Shown: positions 1 to 5,534 of the stretch, one piece after another
How the letters are laid out: every line of letters begins with the position of its first letter
Position numbering within the stretch: the first letter of the stretch is position 1
NCBI GenBank assembly: GCA_016213595.1
Contig: JACRAA010000441.1
Location: 1-7,960, forward strand
From: Actinomycetota bacterium
GTDB lineage: Bacteria > Actinomycetota > Actinomycetes > Propionibacteriales > Propionibacteriaceae
Direction: 5' to 3'
DNA: 7,960 nt
Made by a program: the position numbers and the translations under genes
Notes under the pieces: generated by a model
Told to the model about the DNA's origin: nothing
Database searches by the model: none
What the model saw: only the letters and a program-made list of their open reading frames with translations

Positions 1-1218
1 GAGGACCTCGCCGAGACGGCGAGTCCCCTCGAAGATCCGCTCGGGGGTCGGGAAGCAGTAGGAGAGGCGCATGTTGCGGCTGCCGAGCCCGTCGGCGTAG
101 AAGGCGGTGCCGGGGACGTACGCCACGCGGTTGGTCACCGCGCGGGGCAGCAGCGCCTGCGAGTCGAGACCCTCGGGACGCGTCACCCACACGAAGAAGC
201 CCCCGTGGGGGTGCGTCCACGTCGTGCCGGTGGGCATGTGCTCCTGGAGCCCGTCGAGCATGGCGTCGCGTCTGGCCCGGTACATGTCCTTGAAGACGGT
301 GATCTGAGCCTTCCAGTCCCAGTTCGCCAGGTAGGTGGAGATCGCGAACTGGCTGAACACCGGCGGGCACAGGGTGGCGGACTCCTGCGCCAGCACGAGC
401 TTCTCCCGGACCGCGTGCGGCGCGAGGGCCCAGCCGACCCTGAAGCCCGGCGCGAACGTCTTCGAGAACGACCCGAGGTAGACGACGTTCTCCGCGTCGA
501 ACGAGCGGATCGCCGGTACGGGGTCGGCGTCGAGGCTCAGCAGGCCGTACGGGTTGTCCTCGACGACCAGCACTCCCGCGTTGCGGCAGACCTCGGCCAC
601 GCGGTGCCGACGCTCAAGGGTCATGAGGATGCCGGACGGGTTGTTGAAGTTGGGGATCGTGTAGAGGAACTTCACACGTCGCCCCTGAGCGCGCAGCGAC
701 GCGATCGCCGCCTCGAGCGCGTCGGGCTGCAGCCCGTCGTCGTCCATCGCCACGTGGACGACCTGCGCCTGGTACGACTGGAACGTCCCGAGGGCCCCCA
801 CGTACGACGGCGCCTCGGCCAGGATCACGTCACCGGGATCGATGAAAGTCCTTGTCACCAGGTCCAAGGCCTGCTGGGAGCCGGTGGTGATCGTGACGTC
901 GTCGGGATGACCCGTGATCCCCTCGAGAGCCATCACCTCACAGATCTGCTCGCGGATCATCTCCTCGCCCTGGCCCGACCCGTACTGCATGGCCTGCGTG
1001 CCGCGTTCTGCGATGAGCTCGCCGATGCTCGAGCCGATGATGTCGAGCGGCAGGTCGGAGATGTTCGGCATGCCGCCGGCGAGCGAGACGACCTCGGGAC
1101 GGTTAGCGACGGAGAAGAGAGCTCGTACAGCCGAGACCCGCAGACCGTGGGTGCGCTCGGCGTACGTGTCGACGTACCGGTCGAGCCGGGTGTCGCGTCT
1201 GGGCTGCTCAAGACTCAC
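1..1218 (-). CDS. PLP-dependent class I/II aminotransferase, 2-aminoadipate/LysN-like (3' end outside window)
   Basis: Reading the minus strand from a GTG at 1218 gives 406 residues without a stop up to the window edge. The protein is a fold-type I PLP enzyme, cytosolic, that moves an amino group between an amino acid and a 2-oxoacid. Visible motifs are the phosphate-binding TTGSQQAL (111-118), NFNNPSG (190-196), D221-N-P-Y224 contacting the pyridine ring, the Schiff-base lysine K253 in SFSKTFAPGFRVGW, and R384 in NMRLSY for the substrate carboxylate. The layout resembles LysN/2-aminoadipate aminotransferases of about 400 residues, so only the last few residues should be missing. There is no GntR-type winged helix, so it is not a MocR regulator. 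The substrate cannot be read from sequence. The GTG is preferred because it is the first in-frame start and begins just inside the spacer to the divergent gene at 1303. The ribosome site is weak (AGGGCGG abuts the GTG), so translation may be leaderless. Confidence 0.9.
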   Translation of the reverse strand, partial: MSLEQPRRDTRLDRYVDTYAERTHGLRVSAVRALFSVANRPEVVSLAGGMPNISDLPLDIIGSSIGELIAERGTQAMQYGSGQGEEMIREQICEVMALEGITGHPDDVTITTGSQQALDLVTRTFIDPGDVILAEAPSYVGALGTFQSYQAQVVHVAMDDDGLQPDALEAAIASLRAQGRRVKFLYTIPNFNNPSGILMTLERRHRVAEVCRNAGVLVVEDNPYGLLSLDADPVPAIRSFDAENVVYLGSFSKTFAPGFRVGWALAPHAVREKLVLAQESATLCPPVFSQFAISTYLANWDWKAQITVFKDMYRARRDAMLDGLQEHMPTGTTWTHPHGGFFVWVTRPEGLDSQALLPRAVTNRVAYVPGTAFYADGLGSRNMRLSYCFPTPERIFEGTRRLGEVL

Positions 1219-1302
1219 CCGCCCTAGTCTGCCGTAGGCGCCCGACCCTCAGTACGATTCGAGACAGGGCGAGCCCCCGCCGAACCGCTACCAGAGGTCC
1301 CC
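1219..1302. promoter_or_regulatory. Divergent intergenic spacer between the aminotransferase and GNAT-like genes
   Basis: This 84-base spacer must hold the start signals for both flanking genes unless they are leaderless. On the plus strand, TACGAT at 1253-1258 fits an actinobacterial -10 and would give an untranslated leader of about 38 bases. No convincing -35 lies 17-18 bases upstream. AGAGG at 1293-1297, five bases before the ATG at 1303, is a plausible ribosome site. No clear minus-strand -10 was found. Confidence 0.3.
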
Positions 1303-1944
1303 ATGAACCGTTCCGCCTGGTCCATGACCGGCCGTCGCTTCCGGCTCCTGCACGCCTCCAACCTTGACACGCTGCCGCTGTGCGGGACCTGCAAGGAGAT
1401 GGAGAAGCTCGTCAAGGACCGAGCGTGGGCGTACGCCGGGGACGACGAGTGGGGGTTCTGCGGTGTCGGCGTGTACCTGACGGGCGCCCCCGTCGCGTAC
1501 GTCCTCGTGACGCCTGCGCTGTACGTACCGCGGCGTCACCCTCTCGCGCGCGGAGCCAACGCCGACGCCGCCGCGCTGCTCGCGCTGTACGTCGAGGGCA
1601 CTCATCCTCAGCACGCCCTGGGCAAGCAGGCGGTCCAGCGGCTCGCCGCGAAGCTCGTGGACCAGCGCAACATCAACGCGATCGCCGCGGCGTCCTCGGA
1701 CCGCGGCTTCTGCCAGCGTCCGAGCCGCGGCTGGCTCGCGGCCAACGGCTTCCGCGCCCTGGACGACGGTGTCCGACACCGCCTGGACCTGCGCGCGACC
1801 CGCAGCTGGCTCCCGAACCCCCAGGCCGTCGTCCGGCAGGTGGCTGGGATCGTCCGTCCTGCAGCCCCTCCGTACCCGGCCGGCCTCGGCGATCCGGCGC
1901 TCCACGTGGCCCACCGGGACCTCGTCGGCTCCGGCGCGCTCTAG
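1303..1944 (+). CDS. GNAT-like N-acetyltransferase family protein
   Basis: This is a 213-residue soluble protein with a good start: AGAGG lies five bases before the ATG. The GNAT call rests on the helix following residues 97-119 (VEGTHPQHALGKQAVQRLA), which sits where motif A binds acetyl-CoA, and on WLAANGFRALDD (144-155), the usual C-terminal signature of GNAT proteins. The pyrophosphate loop is degenerate: H104-A-L-G107 replaces the Q/R-x-x-G-x-G/A pattern. A CGTC motif (C27, C30) near the N terminus resembles a Cys-x-x-Cys element that I recall from actinobacterial GNAT proteins of the par/trx neighbourhood. Position and orientation relative to the trx genes match M. tuberculosis Rv3916c, which lies beside parB. 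The substrate is unknown, and reduced activity or a purely binding role is possible. Its 3' end is 19 bases from the stop of the converging 560-residue gene. Confidence 0.65.
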   Translation: MNRSAWSMTGRRFRLLHASNLDTLPLCGTCKEMEKLVKDRAWAYAGDDEWGFCGVGVYLTGAPVAYVLVTPALYVPRRHPLARGANADAAALLALYVEGTHPQHALGKQAVQRLAAKLVDQRNINAIAAASSDRGFCQRPSRGWLAANGFRALDDGVRHRLDLRATRSWLPNPQAVVRQVAGIVRPAAPPYPAGLGDPALHVAHRDLVGSGAL

Positions 1945-1963
1945 CGCTGCGAGGGGCCGGGCG
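1945..1963. other. Convergent gene junction without a clear terminator
   Basis: Only 19 bases separate the two convergent stop codons. GCGC-TCTA-GCGC at 1936-1947 spans the GNAT stop codon and could form a very short hairpin, but no T-tract follows. I do not see an intrinsic terminator for either gene. Confidence 0.4.
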
Positions 1964-3646
1964 TCACGTCTTGCCGATCCCGGCGGAGACGGACTGTGCG
2001 GCCGCGATGAGCTCGTCCGCGGACTGGTCGACGAGCGTCATGAGCAGGACGGCCGTCGTCCCTGAGACGACCGCGCAGGCCATCCGGCTCTGGTCCGTCG
2101 CCCGCCCGCAGGCACCGCCGTTCACCTTGGTGATGTTGCGCGCCTGGATCTCGGCGAGCGCGGCCGAGGGGTCGGTCTGGGGTCGGTACGCGATGGCGAC
2201 GAACTCCTGGGTGCCGTTGATGCTGTACGTCGCGGACACCGTCTGGATCTTGCTGCCCGTGTCGACCGACGGCTTGGTCCCCTGCGTGGGGTCGCGTGAG
2301 AAGTCACCGGCCGTGCGGGGCAGTGTCAGCGGCCCCTGGGTGATGCCGGCGATGTCCGGGTCGTAGCGGGAGAACAGGTAGCCGCCCACGCCGACGACCA
2401 GGAGCAGGGCCAGGACGATCGCGGAGATCGTGAGCAGTCGTCGGTGGTCATGCCACGCCGCGCGGACGCGCCTCGCGGAACGAGCGCGTGTGCGGGACGT
2501 CCGGTGGGTACGCGCCAGGCGCGGTGTTGCCTTCGGCCGGGGGGAGGTGCCCTTGCGGACGTCGTACTCGGGGTCGTCGATGACGATCGGGGTCAGGTCG
2601 ACCTGGGTCTCGGGCTCGCCGGGGGCCGGCCGCCGGTAGAGGGAGTGGTCCTCGCCCGTCAGGGCCGAGCCGAACAGCCACGTCGCTGTGTCGTCTCCCA
2701 CGAGCGAGCCGTGTGCGGACACCGGGTGGCCGCCCTCGCTGAGCATGACGTCCTCCTGCTCGAGGAGCTCCTGTGTCTCATCCAGGGAGGCTGTGACCTC
2801 GGCGATCGCCGGTACTGCGGCCACCTGCGCCGCGACGGCCGCGGCTGCCTCGGCCGACGCGCTGACTCTGAGATGCCCGCTCACCCGCTCGGCGGTGACG
2901 GGCAGCTCGGGAGTCTCCGCAGCCTCCGGATCGGACGACCCCTCCTCTTCGTCATCCTCGGGTGGATCCTCGCTGGGCCAGGCACGGGCCGCCGCCGGGA
3001 AGAGCTCCGTGTTGGCGAACTCGGCCTCGATGGGGGCGGAGAGGACCGGGTCGGGAAGAGCAGGCTGTACGGAGGGGGAGGGGGGGCTCGCCGGGTCGGC
3101 GACGGCACGGCGTGACGCGGGCGGTGCCTCCACCGGCGATGCGCCCGAGTCCGGGGTGGGGCCGACGTCGGGCAGGGACGGCTGGATCGCCCGTGCGGCG
3201 ACGCTGTACGAGCTGGGCGGCCAGCCCAGGCCTCGGACCCCAGACTGGTCGCCGTCATCCTCGCCGTCATCGACCCAGGCGTAGCGCCTGCTCGGCTCCT
3301 CGTCCTCAGCCTCTGTCGGGGTGAAGGCAGATCGTCGGGGTGCAACCGCGGGCACCTCGTCGACATGGAGGGGACTCACCGCGGAGCGTCGGGGAGTGAC
3401 GTCCTCCAGGTCGTCGTCCTCGAAGGGGCTCATCGCCGAGCGACGCGGGGACATCTCCGCCTCGTCGTCCTCCGAGAGGGGGCTCAGGGCAGAGCGTCGT
3501 GGCTGCGGATCATTGTCGACCGTGCGTCGAGACGGGAAGCTTCCCGGTACCCACCTCCGCGGTGCCTGGCCCCAGGCTCGGGGCGCGGAGGCACGGTCCG
3601 GATCTGAAGGACCCGACTGCGGTGGGGTCTCGTCGCCCGGCGTCAT
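1964..3646 (-). CDS. Unrecognised single-pass membrane protein with disordered acidic repeat tail
   Basis: This is a 560-residue protein I do not recognise. Residues 1-360 are rich in Pro, Ser, Asp and Glu and look disordered. They include four 18-residue repeats (49-120) and an Ala-rich, probably helical segment (262-300). Residues 364-403 are very Arg-rich, followed by one membrane segment (404-425, LLTISAIVLALLLVVGVGGY). By the positive-inside rule the long N-terminal part is cytoplasmic and the last 134 residues face outward. That outer domain carries two cysteines, C513 and C524, which could form a disulfide. The open frame extends 80 codons upstream to 3886, but that part overlaps trxA in another frame. 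The ATG at 3646 lies eight bases after the trxA stop and is the sensible start. AGGTGG at 3660-3665, inside the trxA end, is the only ribosome-like site, so coupling to trxA is likely. It is the last gene of the trxB-trxA operon and sits where cwlM lies in mycobacteria, but no amidase or peptidoglycan-binding motif is visible. Confidence 0.85.
   Translation of the reverse strand: MTPGDETPPQSGPSDPDRASAPRAWGQAPRRWVPGSFPSRRTVDNDPQPRRSALSPLSEDDEAEMSPRRSAMSPFEDDDLEDVTPRRSAVSPLHVDEVPAVAPRRSAFTPTEAEDEEPSRRYAWVDDGEDDGDQSGVRGLGWPPSSYSVAARAIQPSLPDVGPTPDSGASPVEAPPASRRAVADPASPPSPSVQPALPDPVLSAPIEAEFANTELFPAAARAWPSEDPPEDDEEEGSSDPEAAETPELPVTAERVSGHLRVSASAEAAAAVAAQVAAVPAIAEVTASLDETQELLEQEDVMLSEGGHPVSAHGSLVGDDTATWLFGSALTGEDHSLYRRPAPGEPETQVDLTPIVIDDPEYDVRKGTSPRPKATPRLARTHRTSRTRARSARRVRAAWHDHRRLLTISAIVLALLLVVGVGGYLFSRYDPDIAGITQGPLTLPRTAGDFSRDPTQGTKPSVDTGSKIQTVSATYSINGTQEFVAIAYRPQTDPSAALAEIQARNITKVNGGACGRATDQSRMACAVVSGTTAVLLMTLVDQSADELIAAAQSVSAGIGKT
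3287..3502 (-). repeat. Four tandem 54-base coding repeats (18-residue units)
   Basis: Within the 560-residue membrane protein, the core P-R-R-S-A-x-(S/T)-P starts at residues 49, 67, 85 and 103, exactly 18 residues apart. The variable position is Leu, Met, Val and Phe in turn, and the rest of each unit is acidic (for example SEDDEAEMS and FEDDDLEDVT). Codons differ between copies, for instance CCA CGA CGC, CCG CGT CGC and CCC CGA CGA. The peptide motif therefore appears conserved while the DNA has diverged, which argues for selection on the protein rather than a recent duplication. A degenerate SRRYA follows at 119-123. Confidence 0.9.
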
Positions 3647-3654
3647 GGTTCGCG

Positions 3655-3978
3655 CTACGCCACCTCGTCGAGCGCCTTGCGCAGCTGAAGCTTCGGCACG
3701 GCGCCCATGAACTGCTTGACGACCTCGCCGCCGGAGAAGACAAGGACCGTGGGGAGGCGGAGGACACCGAACTGCGCGGGAACCGAGGTGTTGGCGTTCG
3801 TGTCGAGCTTCACGAAGTCGATCTTGCCGTCGTACGTCGCAGCAAGCTCGTCGAGGATCGGTGAGAGCTGCTTGCACGGTGCGCACCAGTCGGCCCAGAA
3901 GTCGACGACCACCGGACGCGGGGACTTGAGGACCGTGGCGGCGAAGTCGGCGTCAGTGACGTCGATGGCGTGGGACAT
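3655..3978 (-). CDS. trxA: Thioredoxin
   Basis: This 107-residue cytosolic thioredoxin, of normal length, reduces protein disulfides and is recycled by the upstream reductase with NADPH. The thioredoxin fold is read from the buried D26, the active site W31-C32-A-P-C35-K36, the cis-proline P76 in VLRLPTVLVF, and the GAVPK turn at 92-96. Two details differ from the commonest pattern: Ala replaces Gly inside WCGPC, and Leu75 replaces the usual Ile before the cis-proline. Both should be tolerated, and the first may shift redox potential slightly. The start at 3978 is supported by AAGGAG at 3987-3992, eight bases upstream. The gene lies 39 bases after the trxB stop and eight bases before the next ATG, so trxB, trxA and the membrane protein look co-transcribed. 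Confidence 0.97.
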   Translation of the reverse strand: MSHAIDVTDADFAATVLKSPRPVVVDFWADWCAPCKQLSPILDELAATYDGKIDFVKLDTNANTSVPAQFGVLRLPTVLVFSGGEVVKQFMGAVPKLQLRKALDEVA

Positions 3979-4017
3979 GGCTGTCTCTCCTTCTGCGGGA
4001 ACAGTGTGGCAGGTAAC

Positions 4018-4983
4018 TCAGCTCGCCGCAGTGGCGAGCACCTCGGAGTCGGCGAGCTCCAGCAGGAAGCGCTCGGCGTCGAGGGCGGCCGCGCAGCCGC
4101 TGCCCGCTGCCGTGACCGCTTGGCGATAGGTGTGGTCGACGAGGTCTCCGCACGCGAACACACCGGAGAGGTTGGTACGGGTGGAACGCTCTGCGACCTT
4201 CACGTAGCCGGCGGGGTCCACGTCGACCTGGCCGCGCACGAGCTCGGACCGCGGCTCGTGGCCGATGGCGACGAAGACGCCCGAGGCGGGGATCGTACGA
4301 AGCTCACCGGTGATGGTGTCCTTCAGCGTCACCGACTCGACCTTGGTGTCGCCGTTGATGCCGACGATCTGCGAGTTCCAGGCGAAGTCGATCTTCGGGT
4401 CGGCCTCTGCCCGGGCACGCATGATCTTCGAGGCCCGCAGCTCGTCGCGGCGGTGGACGATGGTGACAGACGTGCCGAAGCGTGACAGGAAGGTGGCCTC
4501 CTCGACCGCCGAGTCGCCCCCGCCCGCGACCACGATCGGCTTGCCCTTGAAGAAGAAGCCGTCGCACGTCGCACACCAGGAGACACCGCGACCGGAGAGA
4601 CGGTCCTCGTCGGGGAGACCGAGCCGCTTGTAGCCGGAACCCATGGCAAGGATGACCGCCTTGGCGCGGTGCTCCGTGCCTTCGGAGTCGACGACGGTTT
4701 TGATCGGCCCGTCCAGACGAAGCTCGATGGCGTCGTCCGCGACGAGCTCTGCCCCGAAGCGCTCGGCCTGCGCACGCATCTGGTCCATCAGGTCGGGACC
4801 CATGATCCCTTCCGCGAACCCTGGGAAGTTCTCGACCTCGGTGGTGTTCATGAGCGCCCCGCCCGCGGTGATGGAGCCCTCGAGCACCAGGGGCTTCAGC
4901 TCAGCGCGCGCGGCGTAGATCGCGGCCGTGTAGCCGGCCGGCCCCGACCCGACGATGATGATCTCCCGGACCTCGTCAGACAT
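4018..4983 (-). CDS. trxB: Thioredoxin-disulfide reductase
   Basis: This 321-residue flavoenzyme of the low-molecular-weight bacterial type transfers electrons from NADPH through FAD and a redox disulfide to thioredoxin. In order it shows the FAD dinucleotide fold (VGSGPAGYTA, 11-20), TTEVENFPGF (47-56), the redox pair C137-A-T-C140, the NADPH-binding GGGDSA (154-159) with HRRDELRAS (177-185) for the 2'-phosphate, and the second FAD motif FACGD (276-280) followed by YRQAVTAAGSG. All key residues are present. The open frame runs to 5145, but the start is the ATG at 4983. The standard N terminus MSDEVREIIIVG begins there, AGGGAG at 4993-4998 lies nine bases upstream, and the longer version would run through the promoter. 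The gene leads the operon with trxA and is preceded by a SigR-type promoter. Confidence 0.98.
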   Translation of the reverse strand: MSDEVREIIIVGSGPAGYTAAIYAARAELKPLVLEGSITAGGALMNTTEVENFPGFAEGIMGPDLMDQMRAQAERFGAELVADDAIELRLDGPIKTVVDSEGTEHRAKAVILAMGSGYKRLGLPDEDRLSGRGVSWCATCDGFFFKGKPIVVAGGGDSAVEEATFLSRFGTSVTIVHRRDELRASKIMRARAEADPKIDFAWNSQIVGINGDTKVESVTLKDTITGELRTIPASGVFVAIGHEPRSELVRGQVDVDPAGYVKVAERSTRTNLSGVFACGDLVDHTYRQAVTAAGSGCAAALDAERFLLELADSEVLATAAS

Positions 4984-4992
4984 GCGATGCGA

Positions 4993-4998
4993 CTCCCT
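4993..4998 (-). promoter_or_regulatory. Ribosome binding site deciding the trxB start
   Basis: AGGGAG on the minus strand lies nine bases before the ATG at 4983. It supports the 321-residue form of trxB over the 375-residue extended frame, whose extra residues show no similarity to reductases. Confidence 0.7.
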
Positions 4999-5049
4999 CT
5001 CGTACGTGCAGGCCACCCTACAGACAGCCACTGTCAAGACTCTCGCAAC

Positions 5050-5075
5050 AACACCCGAGGCGCCTCGCACATTCC
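5050..5075 (-). promoter_or_regulatory. SigR/SigH-type redox-stress promoter of trxB-trxA
   Basis: On the minus strand GGAAT (5075-5071) is followed by exactly 18 bases and then GTT (5052-5050). This matches the GGAAT-N18-GTT consensus of Streptomyces SigR and mycobacterial SigH, the thiol-oxidative-stress ECF sigma factors. Both factors are known to drive thioredoxin genes. Transcription would start near 5040-5043, leaving a leader of about 60 bases before the trxB ATG. By analogy, the anti-sigma factor RsrA would be re-reduced by thioredoxin, closing a feedback loop. The sigma factor gene is not in this window. Confidence 0.75.
5056..5067 (-). promoter_or_regulatory. 12-base perfect palindrome in the promoter spacer
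   Basis: CGAGGC-GCCTCG is self-complementary and lies wholly between the -35 and -10 of the trxB promoter. This is a position typical of repressor sites and of MerR-type activators. G/C-rich palindromes of this size can also arise by chance in such DNA, so the call is tentative. Confidence 0.3.
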
Positions 5076-5087
5076 CCCTGGGGGTAT
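5071..5087 (-). promoter_or_regulatory. C5-A-G5 palindrome overlapping the trxB -35 element
   Basis: The minus-strand sequence ATACCCCCAGGGGGAAT has perfect 5-base arms around a central A. The outer AT/AT bases also pair, across one A-A mismatch. It resembles the ATACCCC/GGGGTAT operators of CsoR/CstR-family metal or persulfide sensors, and its right half supplies the promoter's GGAAT. A bound protein here would compete with the sigma factor. The CsoR/CstR assignment is an inference from motif shape only, and no such regulator gene is visible. Confidence 0.35.
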
Positions 5088-5204
5088 CTCCGACGTCGCC
5101 TCCCGGCCGCGTCGGGCTGGGCTGTACCCTGCAACGCTCCGGCATGGCGACCCGAGCCGGCTGCTGGCGTGGCTATGGGTGGTCGAAGGCCGCTCGCATC
5201 CTGC

Positions 5205-5218
5205 ACCTCACGTGAGGT
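5205..5218. repeat. 14-base perfect palindrome with a CACGTG core
   Basis: ACCTCAC-GTGAGGT is fully self-complementary with no loop, which suggests a dimeric protein-binding site rather than a hairpin. It lies about 130 bases upstream of the trxB promoter and about 185 bases before the first supported start site of the SAF operon. No regulator can be named from the motif. Confidence 0.4.
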
Positions 5219-5315
5219 CGAGCGTAAGTTCTTTCCAGGCAGGGAAAACGACGGCTTTCGTCCTTCTGACCGCGACGCTCCTAGTGAGAAGCTGGTTCGT
5301 CAGGGCGAGCGCGAA

Positions 5316-5335
5316 CGGCGCCCGCTGCAGCGCCG
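5316..5335. repeat. Short G/C-rich inverted repeat
   Basis: CGGCGC and GCGCCG arms flank an eight-base loop. No T-rich tract follows on either strand, so it is not a convincing terminator. It may simply reflect base composition. Confidence 0.25.
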
Positions 5336-5342
5336 CCGAACC

Positions 5343-5359
5343 CTGTGAGTTATTCACAG
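5343..5359 (+). promoter_or_regulatory. CTGTGA-N5-TCACAG operator-like inverted repeat
   Basis: Six-base perfect arms flank the A/T-rich spacer GTTAT. The half-sites equal those of CRP/FNR-family operators (TGTGA...TCACA), but the spacing is five bases instead of the usual six. The site ends seven bases before a possible -35 at 5366, centred near -50 relative to the inferred start, a typical activator position. TTATTCACA at 5350-5358 inside it also fits a DnaA-box consensus. Confidence 0.35.
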
Positions 5360-5365
5360 AATCGC

Positions 5366-5394
5366 TTGCGAAGGCTGCTGAACGGCAATAGGAA
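5366..5394 (+). promoter_or_regulatory. Candidate housekeeping promoter for the SAF-MinD-CpaF operon
   Basis: TTGCGA (5366-5371), a 17-base spacer and TAGGAA (5389-5394) form a modest match to an actinobacterial vegetative promoter. It would start transcription near 5401 and leave a leader of about 130 bases before the ATG at 5531. It lies in the less G/C-rich pocket and directly follows an inverted repeat. Confidence 0.3.
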
Positions 5395-5429
5395 TGCCCC
5401 AAAGGCACCCCCACCCCAGCGAGGCCAGC

Positions 5430-5534
5430 ATGCCGTACGACGGCCCGACCGTCTTCCCCCGCGACGCCTCATCGTCCCGGCATTCCTCTCCGGCAGTGGC
5501 GCGGCGTTCCTGCGCGAGCCGTGTGCGCGGATGA
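5430..5534 (+). CDS. Possible 34-residue leader ORF overlapping the SAF start
   Basis: An ATG at 5430, preceded by GCGAGG at 5419-5424, opens a 34-residue frame beginning MPYDGPTVFPRDA. Its TGA (5532-5534) overlaps the ATG of the SAF gene as ATGA. The first 13 codons all end in G or C, but this bias is lost afterwards. The SAF gene has no good ribosome site of its own, so translation through this short frame could deliver ribosomes to it. It shows no recognisable protein family and may be fortuitous. Confidence 0.25.
   Translation: MPYDGPTVFPRDASSSRHSSPAVARRSCASRVRG

Larger units (their letters stand above)
5088..5342. other. Non-coding stretch between the divergent trxB and SAF operons
   Basis: I find no supportable gene here on either strand. 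The short open frames lack coding-type third-position bias and recognisable sequence. Apart from the inverted repeats listed separately (5205-5218 and 5316-5335), the DNA from about 5220 onward is less G/C-rich than its surroundings, as expected of a regulatory region. It is larger than the other gaps in this compact window. Confidence 0.55.

Noticed and set aside
205..1227. Long plus-strand open frame of 340 codons
   Set aside because: It is antisense to the aminotransferase, whose minus-strand frame has all PLP motifs. The plus-strand product is Arg/Val/Asp-rich without family features, a typical high-GC shadow.
1380..2366. Plus-strand frame of 328 codons overlapping the GNAT-like gene
   Set aside because: It is a +1 frame of the GNAT-like gene running into antisense of the membrane protein, with Arg-rich composition and no motif.
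3647..3886. 80-codon upstream extension of the membrane protein
   Set aside because: It overlaps trxA in a different frame and lacks the composition of the main protein. The ATG just after the trxA stop is preferred.
5015..5037. TTGACA (5037-5032) and TAGGGT (5020-5015) on the minus strand as a second trxB promoter
   Set aside because: The spacer is only 11 bases, too short for a sigma-70-type promoter, although TAGGGT alone could act as a weak -10.
5236..5258. Possible minus-strand hairpin followed by TTTT as a terminator
   Set aside because: The stem is only about four strong pairs, and no minus-strand gene lies immediately upstream for it to terminate.
5208..5414. Minus-strand 68-codon frame in the divergent region
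   Set aside because: It shows no coding bias, no family similarity and no ribosome site, and it overlaps several regulatory-looking repeats.
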